Positions 35,964 to 48,430 of a stretch of 64,000 nucleotides of DNA are shown in pieces; within the stretch, counting starts at the first letter, position 1, and each line of letters starts with the position of its first letter. The translations under genes and the position numbers were made by a program. This DNA comes from Leptodactylus fallax. Lineage: Eukaryota > Chordata > Amphibia > Anura > Leptodactylidae. A model generated the notes under the pieces. The model was given only the letters and a program-made list of their open reading frames with translations, was not told the DNA's origin and ran no database searches. The DNA lies in NCBI GenBank assembly GCA_947044405.1, contig CAMRHE010000011.1:10415001-10479000 (forward strand), in the 5' to 3' direction.

Positions 35964-36760
35964 CTTGTGAATTACATATTTAGAAAGCTAGGGGAATATA
36001 CATCTGTAGCGTATATGTTGTATACTGTATGTTCCATATGAAAAGTAACTGTAATGGCATAAACACTTGATCATGTTGTCATGTCCCAGGACTTGGTTTA
36101 ATTCACTGACATGTATCTGTGATACTGTTTGTCTTTGTAGTTTGTCCCTTTTCTCTCTCTCTGTATCCTTAGCTGTGATGCTGTAGCTCCTCCTCTCTGT
36201 TCCTCAGTTTAGTTTCACTTCTTTGTAAGCAACATGTCTGCTCAGCTCCTGGTATTTCATCATTTTTCACCTACTGCTGTATGAGGTTCTACAAGATTTA
36301 CTTGGATTAAAGCATCTGGAATCTTATCTACGCCTCCTCAGTTGAGTTGAACACTATCTGATAGATATCTTGGTGTAAATTGCTGGTTAGCATAGAGACT
36401 ACAGGACACTCTCTCAACCTCACACTTGCAGCCAAGCTATTGAGTCAGAACAGTTGTATATCTATCTCTTTGATTAGATTGTTTTTCTGGAAAACATATT
36501 GGTATAAATTTATTCCATCCTCAGCCAGGTTGCTTTCCCTACCATGTAAGTGGATGTGGGACATAAGTCATATAACTGATGAGAAGTAGACTGATATACT
36601 GGAGGCGGAACCGTGAGTCTTTCTTAGTGAAATACATTGAGTGTCTTAGTTATTTGTATTCCATCGAGTGTACAGAACCCAGTAGCAGGATGGTGCTACA
36701 CAGCCTTATAGACCAGCAATACATAAATGATAGGACTCTCTCTCTATGTCTCTCTCTGAA

Positions 36761-36762
<2 letters not shown>
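35964..36762. other. No gene recognised
   Basis: Unassigned DNA leading into a TA microsatellite. The texture near 36070-36360 is GC-mixed but shows no exon-like frame. Confidence 0.45.

Positions 36763-36811
<49 letters not shown>
36763..36811. repeat. (TA)n microsatellite, left flank of T3
   Basis: About 24 AT units ending exactly at the Tc1 element. The run continues on the other side at 38413-38466. Confidence 0.96.
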
Positions 36812-36814
<3 letters not shown>

Positions 36815-38408
36815 TGCCTTGCAAAAGTATTCAGCCTCCTTGAACTTTTCAACTTTTTGCCACATTTCAGGCTTCAAACATAAGAATATAAAATTAAAAT
36901 TTTTTGGTGGAGTCAACAACAAGTTGTAAACAATCGTGAAGTGGAACGAAATTTATTGGATATTTTAAACTTTTGTAAAAAATAAAAAACTGAAAAGTGG
37001 GACGTGCTAAATTATTCGGCCCCCTTAAGTTAATACTTTGTAGTGCCACCTTTTGCTGCGACTACAGCTGCAAGTCGCTTGGGGTATGTCTCTATCAGTT
37101 TTGCACATCTAGAGACTGAAATTCTTGCCCATTCTTCCTTGGAAAACAGCTGGAGCTCAGTGAGGTTGGATGGAGAGCGTTTGTGAACCAGTTTTCAGCT
37201 CTTTCCACAGATTCTCGATTGGATTCAGGTCTGGACTTTGACTTGGCCATTCTAACACCTGGATACGTTTATTTGTGAAACATTCCATTGTAGATTTTGC
37301 TCTGTTTGGGATCATTGTCTTGTTGGAAGATAAATCTCCTTCCCAGTCTCAGGTCTTTTGCAGACTCCAACAGGTTTTCTTCCAGAATGGTCCTTTATTT
37401 GGCTCCATCCATCTTCCCATCAATTTTAACCATCTTCCCTGTCCCTGCTGAAGAAAAGCAGGCCCAAACCACGATGCTGCCACCACCATGTTTGACAGTG
37501 GGGATGGTGTGTTCAGGGTGATGAGCTGTGTTGCTTTTATGCCAAACATATCGTTTTGCATTGTGGTCAAAAAAGTTTGATTTTGGTTTCATCTGACCAG
37601 AGCACCTTCTTCCACATGTTTGGTGTGTCTCCCAGGTGGCTTGTGGCAAACTTTAAATGAGACTTTTATGGATATCTTTGAGAAATGAGTTTCTTCTTGC
37701 CACTCTTCCATAAAGGCCAGATTTGTGCAGTGTATGACTGATTGTTGTCCTATGGACAGACTCTCCCACCTCAGCTGTAGATCTCTGCAGTTCATCCAGA
37801 GTGATCATGGGCCTCTGGGCTGCATCTTTGATCAGTCTTCTCCTTGTTTGAGATGAAAGTTTAGAGGGACGGCCTGGTCTTGGTAGATTTGCAGTGGTCT
37901 GATACTCCTTCCATTTCAATATGATCGCTTGCACAGTGCTCCTTGGGATGTTTAAAGTTTGGGAAATCTTTTTGTATCCAAATCCGGCTTTAAACTTCTC
38001 CAACAGTATCACGGACCTGCCTGGTGTGTTCCTTGGTCTTCATGATGCTCTCTGCGCTTTAAACAGAACCCTGAGACTATCACAGAGCAGGTGCATTTAT
38101 ACGGAGACTTGATTACACACAGGTGGATTATATTTATCATCATCAGTCATTTAGGACAACATTGGATCATTCAGAGATCCTCACTGAACTTCTGGAGTGA
38201 GTTTGCTGCACTGAAAGTAAAGGGGCCGAATAATATTTTTTACAAAAGTTTAAAATAACCAATAATTTTCATTCCACTTCACAATTGTGTCCCACTTGTT
38301 GTGGATTCTTCACCAAAAAATTTAAATTTTATATCCTTATGTTTGAAGTCTGAAATGTGGCAAAAGCTTGAAACGTTCAAGGGGGCCGAATACTTTTGCA
38401 AGGCACTG
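36812..38408 (-). mobile_element. Tc1-like transposon, full-length copy (T3)
   Basis: The inverted ends are CAGTGCCTTGCAAAAGTATT and the inverse AATACTTTTGCAAGGCACTG, extended by longer subterminal repeats (CACATTTCAGGCTTCAAACA on the left). TA precedes the left end and a decayed TG follows the right. At 1597 bp it is a full-size Tc1. It sits inside a TA microsatellite, with TA repeats on both sides. Confidence 0.95.
37040..38042 (-). pseudogene. Tc1-like transposase (T3), frameshifted
   Basis: From an ATG at 38042 (MKTKEHTRQV) the sequence encodes both halves of the paired DNA-binding region, including LNIPRSTVQAIILKWK and RPGRPSKLS, then [17 protein letters not shown] of the catalytic core and, in another frame, [18 protein letters not shown] with the catalytic Glu. 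Frame breaks occur after codon 15, near 37650 and around the first catalytic Asp, which survives in a shifted frame (WSDET). The family is widespread in fish and frogs. This copy is dead. Confidence 0.9.
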
Positions 38409-38412
38409 TGTG

Positions 38413-38466
38413 TATATATATATATATATATCTTCTATATATATATATATATATATATATCTATAT
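38413..38466. repeat. (TA)n microsatellite, right flank of T3
   Basis: TA units interrupted once by TCTTCTA. It forms the other half of the microsatellite into which T3 inserted. Confidence 0.92.
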
Positions 38467-38689
38467 CTATCTCAAAAAAGCAATTGTAGCAGCACCAGCA
38501 AATCAGGGTATCATCCCATAAATTGCACTGAAGAAACCCCTCTCCAGCCAAAATGGTTCCTAATCCGGTCTGGCTGCAACTTGTGTAGATGGAATATGTC
38601 CTTTTATTGGAAAAGCAGTACACCATGTATCAGTTTTCACAGGGACCTTATATATACTGTATATAAGCCAATATACCAGCTCAGCTGTG

Positions 38690-38863
38690 GGTGGATCTTT
38701 TTTAACGCAATGTGTGGATGAGATTACACAAAATGTCATTCACTTTGCTGGTACTGTAAAACACAGTTTTTTTTTTTTTTTGTTTTGTTTTGCTTTTTTT
38801 TTTCTGTTCCATTTCCACATCAACTAGAAATACTGTGTGCTGCAATGTGGGTCCTTAGTCTTA
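38690..38863. mobile_element. Fragment of Harbinger-type MITE
   Basis: Matches the right half of the MITE at 44570-44897 (GCAATGTGTGGATGAGATTA, GCTGGTACTGTAAAAC) and ends near GTCCTTAGTC next to TTA. The left half is missing. Confidence 0.65.
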
Positions 38864-40150
38864 AACAGGATTATTGAAACTATGTAAAACGGTAATTAAT
38901 TAAAGAGTAAGTGAGCCAATAAAAACACTTATCAAAAAATAGTAAGTACTGTATGCAATTGCCTAATACATTTATTAAAATATGCCAAACAAAGTAATAG
39001 AAAGTGATTTTGTAATAGAAAACCATCATGCCCCAGATTGAAAAAAAAAAATGTTTAAAATAATAATTTAGCAAAGCTATCTCTACACACAAACCATGAC
39101 ATATATACAGTATCTGCATGAAATCCAAAACCAGGAAAACATACATCAAGATCAAAATGATTTTGTTTTAAATCCGATTTATTTGTGGACAGTTTGATTT
39201 GACTTTGTTCTGAGAATCAATTTTACCAGGTGCAGGGAATTAACTGGTACATGTAGAAGAATAAGTAGATCTCACTGTCCATGTTACCTTAGTTACATTA
39301 CTGCCCAGAGATATTGAAAAGTTTCAAATGAGATTAAAAAAACAGTCCCAACATAACCAGATGTTTATATTCTGAACAAGAGACATTCTTTCTGCTCTAA
39401 TTTTCAATTTGAATGATATTATTTCTATTTTACCATATAATTAGCAATTAAAAAACAACAGCATGAGATCATGAAACTAGCTTTCATTGAAACATTGCGG
39501 CAATATAATGGCAGCTGCTGTCTGTATCATCTTCATTCAGCTGTTTTACTAACAGTCTAGGAACTAGTGAATTGCCATTGCCAAATATACAGTAACAACA
39601 GCTTTTTATGCTCGAACAATACTCTTTCTCTATTGCACATTAAAAGTTTTCCACTTTGTTTATGTTTAACAGAATCAATGTTTTCTATACAATGCAGTGT
39701 TTCCTGTTAACAGGAAGCTGTGTAGAGCCATGGGGCAAATAATAAAACATGAAACAAGATCAATAGCTGTAATAGATACAGTTGTACACTGGTCATAGGG
39801 TGATAATTCTTTAGGCAATACAAAAAGACATTGGATAAATTCAGAGGTGCAAAATTTTAAATGTCTGTTTTACAAAGGAAAAATCAGGAATAAAATGTTA
39901 GGAATAAAATGTAATATACTAAAGCATTATTATATTTTAAGTGCAATGAACTGAAGTTAATTTCCATAAGGTGTACATGTTTATGCAGGTTTAACTTGTT
40001 AAGAAAAAATGTATAATAAATGTATTACATATGGCTCAGGGCTTTAAACCTATTGCACTGTAAATGTATGGGAAATTTTAAAGCCCTTGCAGCTTACAAT
40101 CTTTGAAATGCATTTGGGGTCCTTAAACAACTTTGGCTGGTCCAGCTAAG
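38864..40150. other. AT-rich, repeat-poor DNA
   Basis: No TE ends and no exon. The stretch 39380-39720 looks like a possible conserved non-coding element (mixed composition, no tandem structure). This is a hypothesis only. Confidence 0.35.
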
Positions 40151-40585
40151 CAAATTCAAGTTTATAGATGAACAGAGATGAGTGAACCGGTTCATAATGA
40201 CCCGGGTTTATTACACATTTTCCACTCACAAAACATTATTATACCCTGGCCTCTTGGTGATGTCACCAGCTTTGTGGGATTTCTCAGGCTTTTGACTGGA
40301 CCTCACCAGCCACATGGATCATGTCAATGCCTTGACACTTGTGTATAGGTGTCATGACATCGAAGCACCCCGTGTGACTGAGGCCCAACCACAGGGCTCA
40401 GCGGTCCCCCAGGGCTGCTGACACTAACCAGGACACTAGAAAAGGCCAAAGATAGCCAGAGTACAGCAGAAAAAACAAGGGAGAACAAGAGAAGTGAGGG
40501 AAGGTGAGTATGACATCTTATTTTTGTGCATCTCCCCTGGACCTGGGTCTGAAGAGGCCCCAGAGTATAATAACACTTTCTATGT
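40150..40585. repeat. Decayed relative of the hairpin-bearing repeats
   Basis: Shares the ACTGAGGCCCAACCACAGG block and GGTGAGTATGACATCTTATT with the 9.2-10.2 kb repeat, and ends with a degenerate hairpin (CTGGACCTGGGTCTGAAGAG / CCCCAGAGTATAATAA). Ends not identified. Confidence 0.55.
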
Positions 40586-40974
40586 ACCAAACAAGTTAGG
40601 ACCAGCAAATATATACAGTAAGGTGGTAACTCCTGCAAAGCAACCAACCTGGTTGTGGAGACAGAGAGAAACTGATGTTCTTAGACAAACAATGGGATCA
40701 ACTAGACTTCTCTGAGGCAGGTACTCTATCAAAGGGTCAGACTCTGTGCATAAATTGCTACTACCTGGCAGTCTGTACTACCAGAAAGTAAAGTCATAAG
40801 GACAGGCAAATGGGTGGATGAATGATAGGGACACTTAAGCCTGCAAAGATTGTTTTATTATCTCCCAACCTAGAGAGAATGGCCCCAGAAGTGTCCAAGG
40901 GTTGCTGTAGCTGAAACCCTGCCAGGTCTACAGAATAGGTCAGTATGCAACTTCCAGAATACTTAGCCTTTTCA

Positions 40975-41135
40975 GTTGGTAATCATGGACCTCCAGGTGA
41001 AGGAATCCTTGCAAGGAAACAAGTACTTGCTGGTCATGGTGGACCACTTCATCCAATTTGCAATGGCAGTTTCTGCACAAGTGCAGGCAGCTATGTCAAA
41101 CTTCTTCCAGCTTCTGGAAGACCAGAAAAAAGAAA
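40975..41135 (+). pseudogene. Ty3/Gypsy-like integrase core remnant
   Basis: One frame reads MDLQVKESLQGNKYLLVMVD followed by HFIQFAMAVSAQ. This resembles the integrase core of Ty3/Gypsy elements (MDF...GNxYILVVVDHFTRFAQA), with both first-domain Asp positions present. Only about 50 codons can be recognised, and stops bound it. Integrase inserts retroelement cDNA. This piece is isolated, with no LTRs found nearby. Confidence 0.55.
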
Positions 41136-42691
41136 TATGATGTGACTTTGCATAGAGTGAGTGTACAATAACTGAGTTAAATCTGTCCACAGCTACTCAA
41201 CTTTCCTGTTGATTAACAGGCAAAACCACAAGTGTTCACTCAATATGAGAATAAAGAATAATAGGAGAATAAAGAATTAACACCACAGACCTGTATGGAG
41301 GGCCACAGAAGAATAGAGTAAGAAGTTTATGATTTAGTGGTTCTGTGATTGGGCCCTTGCTCACTTGTAGTTAATTGTAAGGTGAAGGAGTTACCCCTAC
41401 AAGTAAGGGACCTTGTCATTGTAGGCTATTAAACTGCAGGAAGAGGTGAAAAGTTCAAGTGGTGGTGGAACTCCATCCCCTATGATATTGTGCAGTAACA
41501 GAACCGCAGAATAATGGTGTTAAAAATGAGACCTAAAGATATGAAAGGCCCATGCAAATGCTGCACTGGAGCATGCTGATGCCATACTGTATACTTTCTT
41601 GTAAAAGATGACTCACAAACTGAGGGGGTAACAATTATAAAGCATTAATGCAATCAATATCTAGAATATTCACTTTAAGCAGGGGCCAGTATCACACAGA
41701 AGACTGGAGGAACTTCCTGCAGTCAGAAAGGAAGTGGAGGTAGGTCATTATAGGGGCACAAGTCAGGCAGTCAGGTGAAAGGACCTGTTGGAGGAGGAAG
41801 TCTTACGTACTGGCCACCAGAGCCTAACAGAAGAGCACAGGGACACAGAAGATTCCAGGGAAAGGTCCACAGAGTGAATACAGTCTGAGGTAATCCCTGT
41901 AGATCTCTCTTTCTATAGGGAAATTTTTGTTTATTTTTTGACAGTTCTACCTTTTGTAGTAGGGCATTCCCATGTGTTATTATTCTGACTGGAAAAACCA
42001 CACTCTTTTTATATAGATTGTCATTGGTTGCTATTGGCAATAAAGAGTTAAGTGCTAGAGGGCACATATGCTGAGTCACTGTTTTCATGACTAGGGTAGT
42101 CAAAAGAATTCCCTTTCGGGCCTGTCTGGCAAGGACTAGAACCTCTGCAGTGCCATCTTAGTATACCTGAGAAGACTCTTTATCATCTTATTAGAAATAG
42201 AATGCTGGTTTTAAAAGTAAAAATGTACTATTTCAGCAGCTAGATGTGAAGGAGACTGTATCCAGAGTCTGCCCCAAACAGGAAAGGATTAGCAGCAGTA
42301 CCAGAAAGGGAATATTGAGGCAAAAGATGTTGAGAAGGGTATTTATTTACTTTTACTATAGAAACAGCTATTAGCAGCCTCTTTATTACATTTTATATAA
42401 AAAAAAAAGATTCATGTAATTTCTTTTACTAATTTTACCTATTGTTTGTGCGGATTGACCTTGTATATTTGCATGCTAGACTCTTTACATTACAATTGGA
42501 AGATCTGTAGCCCCTTATATCTTGTTCAAACTAAAGGAAAAACAAATCTCTACACATGAGGGATGGAAATGATTTTTCCACTTTTGTACAGGGGTGGTTT
42601 CCCATCCATTTTGTGTCAAGATCTTATGCTCCTATAGGGGTACTATGCAAAAGGGAGGATAATACTGAGGTTAATAGTAATAAAGTCACCC
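41136..42691. other. No gene recognised
   Basis: Possibly includes more decayed Gypsy-derived sequence next to the integrase remnant, but nothing I can align by eye. Confidence 0.4.
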
Positions 42692-42694
42692 TTA

Positions 42695-42987
42695 GGCTAA
42701 GGCCCAATGTAGCAAAACACAGCTAAAACCACTGCAGAAAAAAACTTTACATTTTTCCTTTCCATAGTGAAAACATTTGCAATTCCACAGCTAAAATGAA
42801 CATGCTGCATTTTTCAAAAATGCACACATTTTGGAAAAAGCAGATTTTTTTTTTTTTTTTTTTTTTTCTCCACAATTGAATATGATTAGCGAAAATCCCA
42901 TTCATTTTTCTGGTGCTAAAAAAACAGTTTTTTTTCTGCTGTGATTCCACAGCTGTCAAAAACACTGCATTACCACAGGGCTTAGCC
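42695..42987. mobile_element. PIF/Harbinger-type MITE
   Basis: The ends are GGCTAAGGCCCAATG and the inverse CACAGGGCTTAGCC, with TTA at 42692-42694 and 42988-42990. A long poly-T lies inside. Confidence 0.88.
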
Positions 42988-42990
42988 TTA

Positions 42991-44566
42991 AAGTGTAATT
43001 CCCCTTTTTTTTTTTTTTTCGCTATTGAGTTAGGGTGTGTTTGGTGACAATTTTTTTAATATACCTTATTAAGATATGTAACTTCCTTTTTAGTATAAAT
43101 TGGGTTGTTTCGTTCTCCTTAGCAACCCTCTAACTGAGCTGTAAAAGGGAAAGTCCATACACATTTGTGTTATGAATATTCAGAGCTGAAGTATTTACCA
43201 AAGGGGGGATGATTACTTCATATGGCTGCATCTTCAGTTTTATACCACCTAGAGATTCTCAGCTTTCATATGCTGCCAAGATTGTTTTTAACTAGTAATA
43301 TCTCAGGTTCTGTTACAGCTAGTATAACAGTCAGAAATTTGAACTTGAATCCCATTCCTGACTGTTTCTAACCCCTTAAGGACACAGGGTAGTTTGTATG
43401 TTAATGCTCTGACACTTTTTTCATATTCCCCCCCCCCCTTCCAAATTTCATAACTTTTTTATTTTTCTGTCGACAGCTATGTGAGGGCTTATTCTTTGCG
43501 TGACAAGTTGTACTTTCATTTTGATTTCATTGGATACCTAACATGTTTGTTTATTCTTTTCATATATGTTATGTGATTTTTAAATTACATGTGGGTTTTT
43601 TAAACTTTTCATTATTTGTTTATTTTTTTTATACTTATTTATCTATTCACTTTTTACCTGTGCCACAGGGGACCTGGGATCTCTAATACCCAGTGCAATT
43701 TATTGCACATAGACTATGTGTAACAGGAAGCAGCAGTGAGGAGACCATTGAACTTATCACGGGGATCGGAGGGGTGGAAGGGGGGGGTGATCTTGCCCCT
43801 AGACCCCCCTGGATGCTGTGATCACTATTGATATTTGAATCCAGGGGTTAATCAGTCGGAGTTGGAGTATCTTCCGACTCAGGCAGCTAATCCTGGGCCT
43901 CAGCTGTGCAATACAGCCAAGTGGCAGAAGTAATGTCGCAGGCACACTCAGCACAACGTAATAGTATGGAACAAAGCAGGAAAGGGTTAACTAGTGATAT
44001 CTCTAATTCTTTTAAAGCTAGTATTTCAATTTTGGCAGCATATGATGTCTGAGAATCAACTTTCTTGCGATATCAGAACCATCATTCTAGATGGCATAAA
44101 ACCGAAAATACATGCATTTGAAGTGACCATACCCCCTTTGGCTCTACAAGCTGCACTGACTACATGTGTATTGAGTCTTCCTGGCACCAGTTGGTGGGCG
44201 TTACATGCTCTATGATGACAATGGACTTGCAGTAAACTCAATGTTATCTTTGTTTTTACAGTAAGAGCTTATACACAATCCAAGCCTTTACCAGCAAACT
44301 ACAATTATCTGACCCAATTGCCTGGACGGAAGAGCAGTAAATAACAGCTCCAGGAAGCAGTGAGTGAGTCACATCATCTGACTATGATGTGACATCTAAG
44401 ATCAGATACTAGCCAGGTGCATTGACAACGATGTGTAAACAATGGGAGGAATAATTTCACATAGTAGGCAAATGAAGCAGCATTGCTAAAGCAATATATT
44501 TAGAGAAACGCTTGAATTTACATAAGCTAGCAGTATAGATAGGATCCTTGAGATGGGAATACCCCT
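42991..44566. repeat. TTAA-type element region with nested insertion
   Basis: The left edge (AAGTGTAATTCCCC) and right edge (AGATGGGAATACCCCT) resemble the inverted AGGGGTATTCCC ends of element J and of 47085-47583. The interior has palindromic arms (CATATGCTGCCAAGATTG near 43267, CAATTTTGGCAGCATATG near 44028). An insertion at about 43372-43986 starts CCCCTTAAGGACACAGGG and ends AGGAAAGGG before TTAA (43987-43990). The edges are diverged, so the boundaries are tentative. Confidence 0.5.
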
Positions 44567-44569
44567 TTA

Positions 44570-44897
44570 GGCTAAGGCCCCATGTAGCAAGCCGCAGCCA
44601 AAAAGCGCTCCAGGAAAAACTGTGGTGGAAGCACAGTGCTTTTTGACAAAGTCTGCAGAGTTTTCCTCTGCAGACTTTCTGCTTCAATTATACCTATATG
44701 GAAAACACCAGCATTTCTGTAGGTATAATTGAGATGTTGCGATTTAAAAAAATGCAACAGTTTTTGAAATCGCAGTATGTCCGATGTAGATATTTTTCTG
44801 CAATATGTGGATGGGATTAGCCAGAATTGCATCCACTTTGCAGGTACTGTAAAACGCAGAGGCAAAGTTGCGGTGTTTAAACTATGTGGCCTCAAAC
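44570..44897. mobile_element. PIF/Harbinger-type MITE (uninterrupted relative of 5267-5955)
   Basis: It starts GGCTAAGGCCCCATG after TTA at 44567-44569. The body matches element I, with TACCTATATGG at 44691 intact where element I carries an insertion. The right end has decayed. Confidence 0.75.
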
Positions 44898-47072
44898 TGA
44901 CTTTTTGCAAAGCTAATCAAATACTAACTTTTTGTTGTAATAGACATCCTGTTTATTTTTTTTGTCCTTAATTGCAAGCCTTTAAATCCTTTCAATCTGT
45001 TCTGCAACTTTTATACTCCATATTCAGGATGTGAGCTTACTTACTCTACCAGCTGTATCTTATTCAATGCATACAGATATATACTGTAACTGTGGCTTAG
45101 ATGCAACTTTTACGTTTCATTTATCAACATTAAATTTAATCTGCTATTAAAAAACTCAGTTTTGAGGCCCTTCAGTATTATGTCACAATCTTGGAGAAGA
45201 TGCAAAATATTTTTGTATTGTCAGCAAAAACTGTTACTTTACATTTTCTACCCTCCATAAGGTTTTCTGGGAAAAGAGATAAATAATACTTCTGCATTGA
45301 AAGCAGGGGATTTAATCCACTAGTTTATCATGCTTTTATATACATTTATAAACAGTATGACACTAGATACTGCTTATACATTCATACACAACAATGTTCA
45401 GTCCAGAAACAAGTAAATAAATGTCATCACAAACTGTAATCCCACTGCAGTGTTTGGCAATATATCATCCATTTTTTGGCAGACAAATGTGATTTATTGA
45501 ATAAATATTTACATGCTCTTTAAGGATCACTTTGCTGTTAAGAATAGTTTAATTATAATTAGCCTTTGTTTGTTGTAACAGATGGCAGAAATCTAATGGA
45601 AATTTCATGAAATCTCACCTTGCAGATGTTGTTGTTCGGAAAAATGTATTGATGAATGCTTAGAATTAACTAAAGCTTTTAGCATTCTGAATTAATATTT
45701 AACTGCATTTGAAAATTATTTTAAATAGATTGATGAGTGAACTATTAGTTAAAAACATGCCATGATGTCATTGACTCTGCTTTTATGGTTTTAGAAAAAT
45801 ATTCTAATATAAACTATTAGATGGGAAATATTTCTCCCAAACCAACCAGCATTAACATGATTAATGACTTGTACTCATTTATACAAATTTTTAGTGTTCT
45901 GAAATCAGATTCAGTGATCATGTGTCTATTTTAATTAATCCTTGCATTCTCTAAGGATTAAAAATTCTGGGATATATTTTCCTATCACTCTGTTGTGCTA
46001 TATTCCTCTATTATCCCTCCTATAAATATATAAATAATCTAATTACTGGATGTTCCTATTCTACTTATCAAACAGGTGTTTCCCTATATAGTTTGACACT
46101 AGTAGCACAGCAGTGGACATTGTCAGAATATGAATGTTAGACACTTTGTGTTGGCAGTGGATTAATCTTTGACTGTCCAGGCGTTCAACAGTAAACAGAT
46201 ATTTATTGAGGAACAAGAATAATACACTGTATTCTGTAACTTATCTCAGCTACTTTTCTGTGAGCTCCATGTGCTCTGCTCTATGCTGTAGCTACAAAAA
46301 AAAAAAAAAAAAAACAGAGGAACTTCCTGGTTTTGTTACTCTAGCCCCCACCTTTTTAACAGAGCTTTATTAACAACTTAACACTATGCCTAGAGACAGA
46401 AGCTTATGCAGTTATAAACATATAAACAGTAGTTGTTGCAATACAGGCAATAATAAACATTATTCCATTATTGTTAATGCACCCAACACCCAATTGTCAG
46501 TTTTTTTCATACAGTACATTTTAAGCAGAAATAATAGAGAAATACCACATCACAGAATTCTAACAAGTGATTATCCAGAATGTTTTTGTTTTGCAAAATA
46601 TAAATATCTACTTTAACATATTGGGTAACTTAAGAATTAAATTTTCTAGCAAGCCGTCAGGACTAATGGCTGCATGGCTATTTAGGCAAGAATGCATAAT
46701 AACTAATACTACTATTGCTATTATTAATACTTTCTGCTATTCTGCCCTCAAAAAATTGATACATTGGGGATACAAAATGCACTAGAATACTTATATTCTC
46801 AAAATTGTGTACTGAAATAAAATTGTTTGAATTGACTCTCCCCTACTCTCCTTTTCTCTACATTTTACATAGCCCAATACTCGAAGCCCATACTCCGTAC
46901 ACAGTTACACAGTGAAAGGCAGGTACAGCTCTCAATACAGAAGCAAGGGGAAGAATAAAGAGATGCAAGATTTCACAGAAAGGAGACAATGTGTTAATAA
47001 AGTATATTAGAAAATTTCTTAGTGACACAAATACTGACAAATTCAAAAATTCTCTAAAAGTTTAGTTACACT
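44898..47072. other. AT-rich, repeat-poor DNA
   Basis: No gene found. A 19-base poly-A lies near 46297. The stretch 45520-45960 has the look of a conserved non-coding element (AT-rich, no internal repeats, motifs such as TTAATTAATCC). No proof is possible from one sequence. Confidence 0.35.
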
Positions 47073-47084
47073 TTAACCCCTTAA

Positions 47085-47583
47085 AGGGGTATTCCCATGA
47101 ACATAATCATATCTATATTTGTAGATAATTAAGATTTAAACATTTTTGCAAATATAAGTAGTTAAAAATTCTGCAGAGTTTTAAAGATTTCCTCTAACTA
47201 TCTTAGTGCTGATAGTCTGTTGTCTTGATCGGTTGCCAATGGATATGACAACAAATGCAGAAACTTTCTATGGTCTGGGACTTGCCAAAAACCCAGCTAT
47301 GATTTTCTTATTGTAGCTGGGTTATCAAGCAGGGACACTACATGTATCAGAAGATATCCTGGCCACGATAAGGAAAGCAATGCTGATTTTCTGAACTTAG
47401 AAAGATCCTGCATTCATGGTTGTATCCATTGGCAACCAATCCAGACCACAAGACTGTGACCACAAGATATTTAGAGAAAATCTTTAAAACTCTGCAAAAT
47501 GTTTAATTACTTATACTTGCAAAAATGTTTAACTTTTAATTATCTACAAATTTAAAAATGGTTATGTTCATGGGAATACCCCT
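47085..47583. mobile_element. Foldback MITE with TTAA duplication
   Basis: The ends AGGGGTATTCCCATGAACAT are identical on the two sides, and the arms stay similar for about 190 bp, so the whole 499-bp element can fold into a long stem. TTAA is duplicated at 47081-47084 and 47584-47587. Removing it restores the terminal sequence of element K, which proves the insertion. Confidence 0.93.
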
Positions 47584-48239
47584 TTAAGGACACAGCCTAG
47601 AAGTACCTTAAGAATACAGCTTCTTGTTTCAAAACTGACATGTGTCACTTTATATGGAAATAACTTTGAGACACTTTAACTTACACAATTGATTTTGAGA
47701 ATGTTTTTCCCGACACATTGTACTTCATGTTAGTGGTAAACATTGATCAATATTTTTGTATTTATTTGTAAAAAAAAAAAAAATAGGAAATTTGATGGAA
47801 AATTAGCGATTTTCAAAATGTGAAATGCTGTGTTTTTCAGACAGATAGTCATACCATCCAAATACATTAATAAACATTAACTACCATATGACTGCTTCAT
47901 ATTGGCTTCATCTGTTAATCATCCTTTAATTTATTCTGGATGTTAGAAGGCTTACAAGTGTAACTGTGATTTTTCCAGATTTACAAAAAAATTTCCCAAA
48001 CCCATTTGTTAGGGACGACTTCAGTTCTAAAGGGGATTTTAAAGGTTTGTATATTAGAAATCCCCCAAAATGCACCCCACAAATAATTCAAAACAGAATT
48101 TAGGAAGTTTGTTAACCCTTTAAGCATTTCATGGGAATTAAAACAAAATGGAAGTGAAATTTAGACATTTCATTTCTTTTGCAATACATTCATTTAGTCC
48201 CAAAATTTACACAAGGGGTTAAAGTAGTAAATGCAGAAA

Positions 48240-48430
48240 CTCTTACTCTTTACTGTTACTGTTGACTATGTATTGTCCTTATTGATTTCTCTATGTTCCT
48301 CCCTCTCTCTCCCACCCTTCCTCTCCTCCCCACCCATTCCCACTTTGTATTGCTGGTGATGCTTTTTGCCTTGATCATTGTAAACTTGTTTATGAAAAAT
48401 TTTCAATAAAATTCAATTTATAAAAAAAAA
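48240..48430 (+). mobile_element. LINE 3' tail (5'-truncated)
   Basis: A pyrimidine-rich block (CCTCCCTCTCTCTCCCACCC) is followed by TTTTCAATAAAATTCAATTT and a poly-A run ending at 48430. This is the usual look of an L1-type 3' untranslated region with AATAAA and tail. It is nested in element K. Confidence 0.65.
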
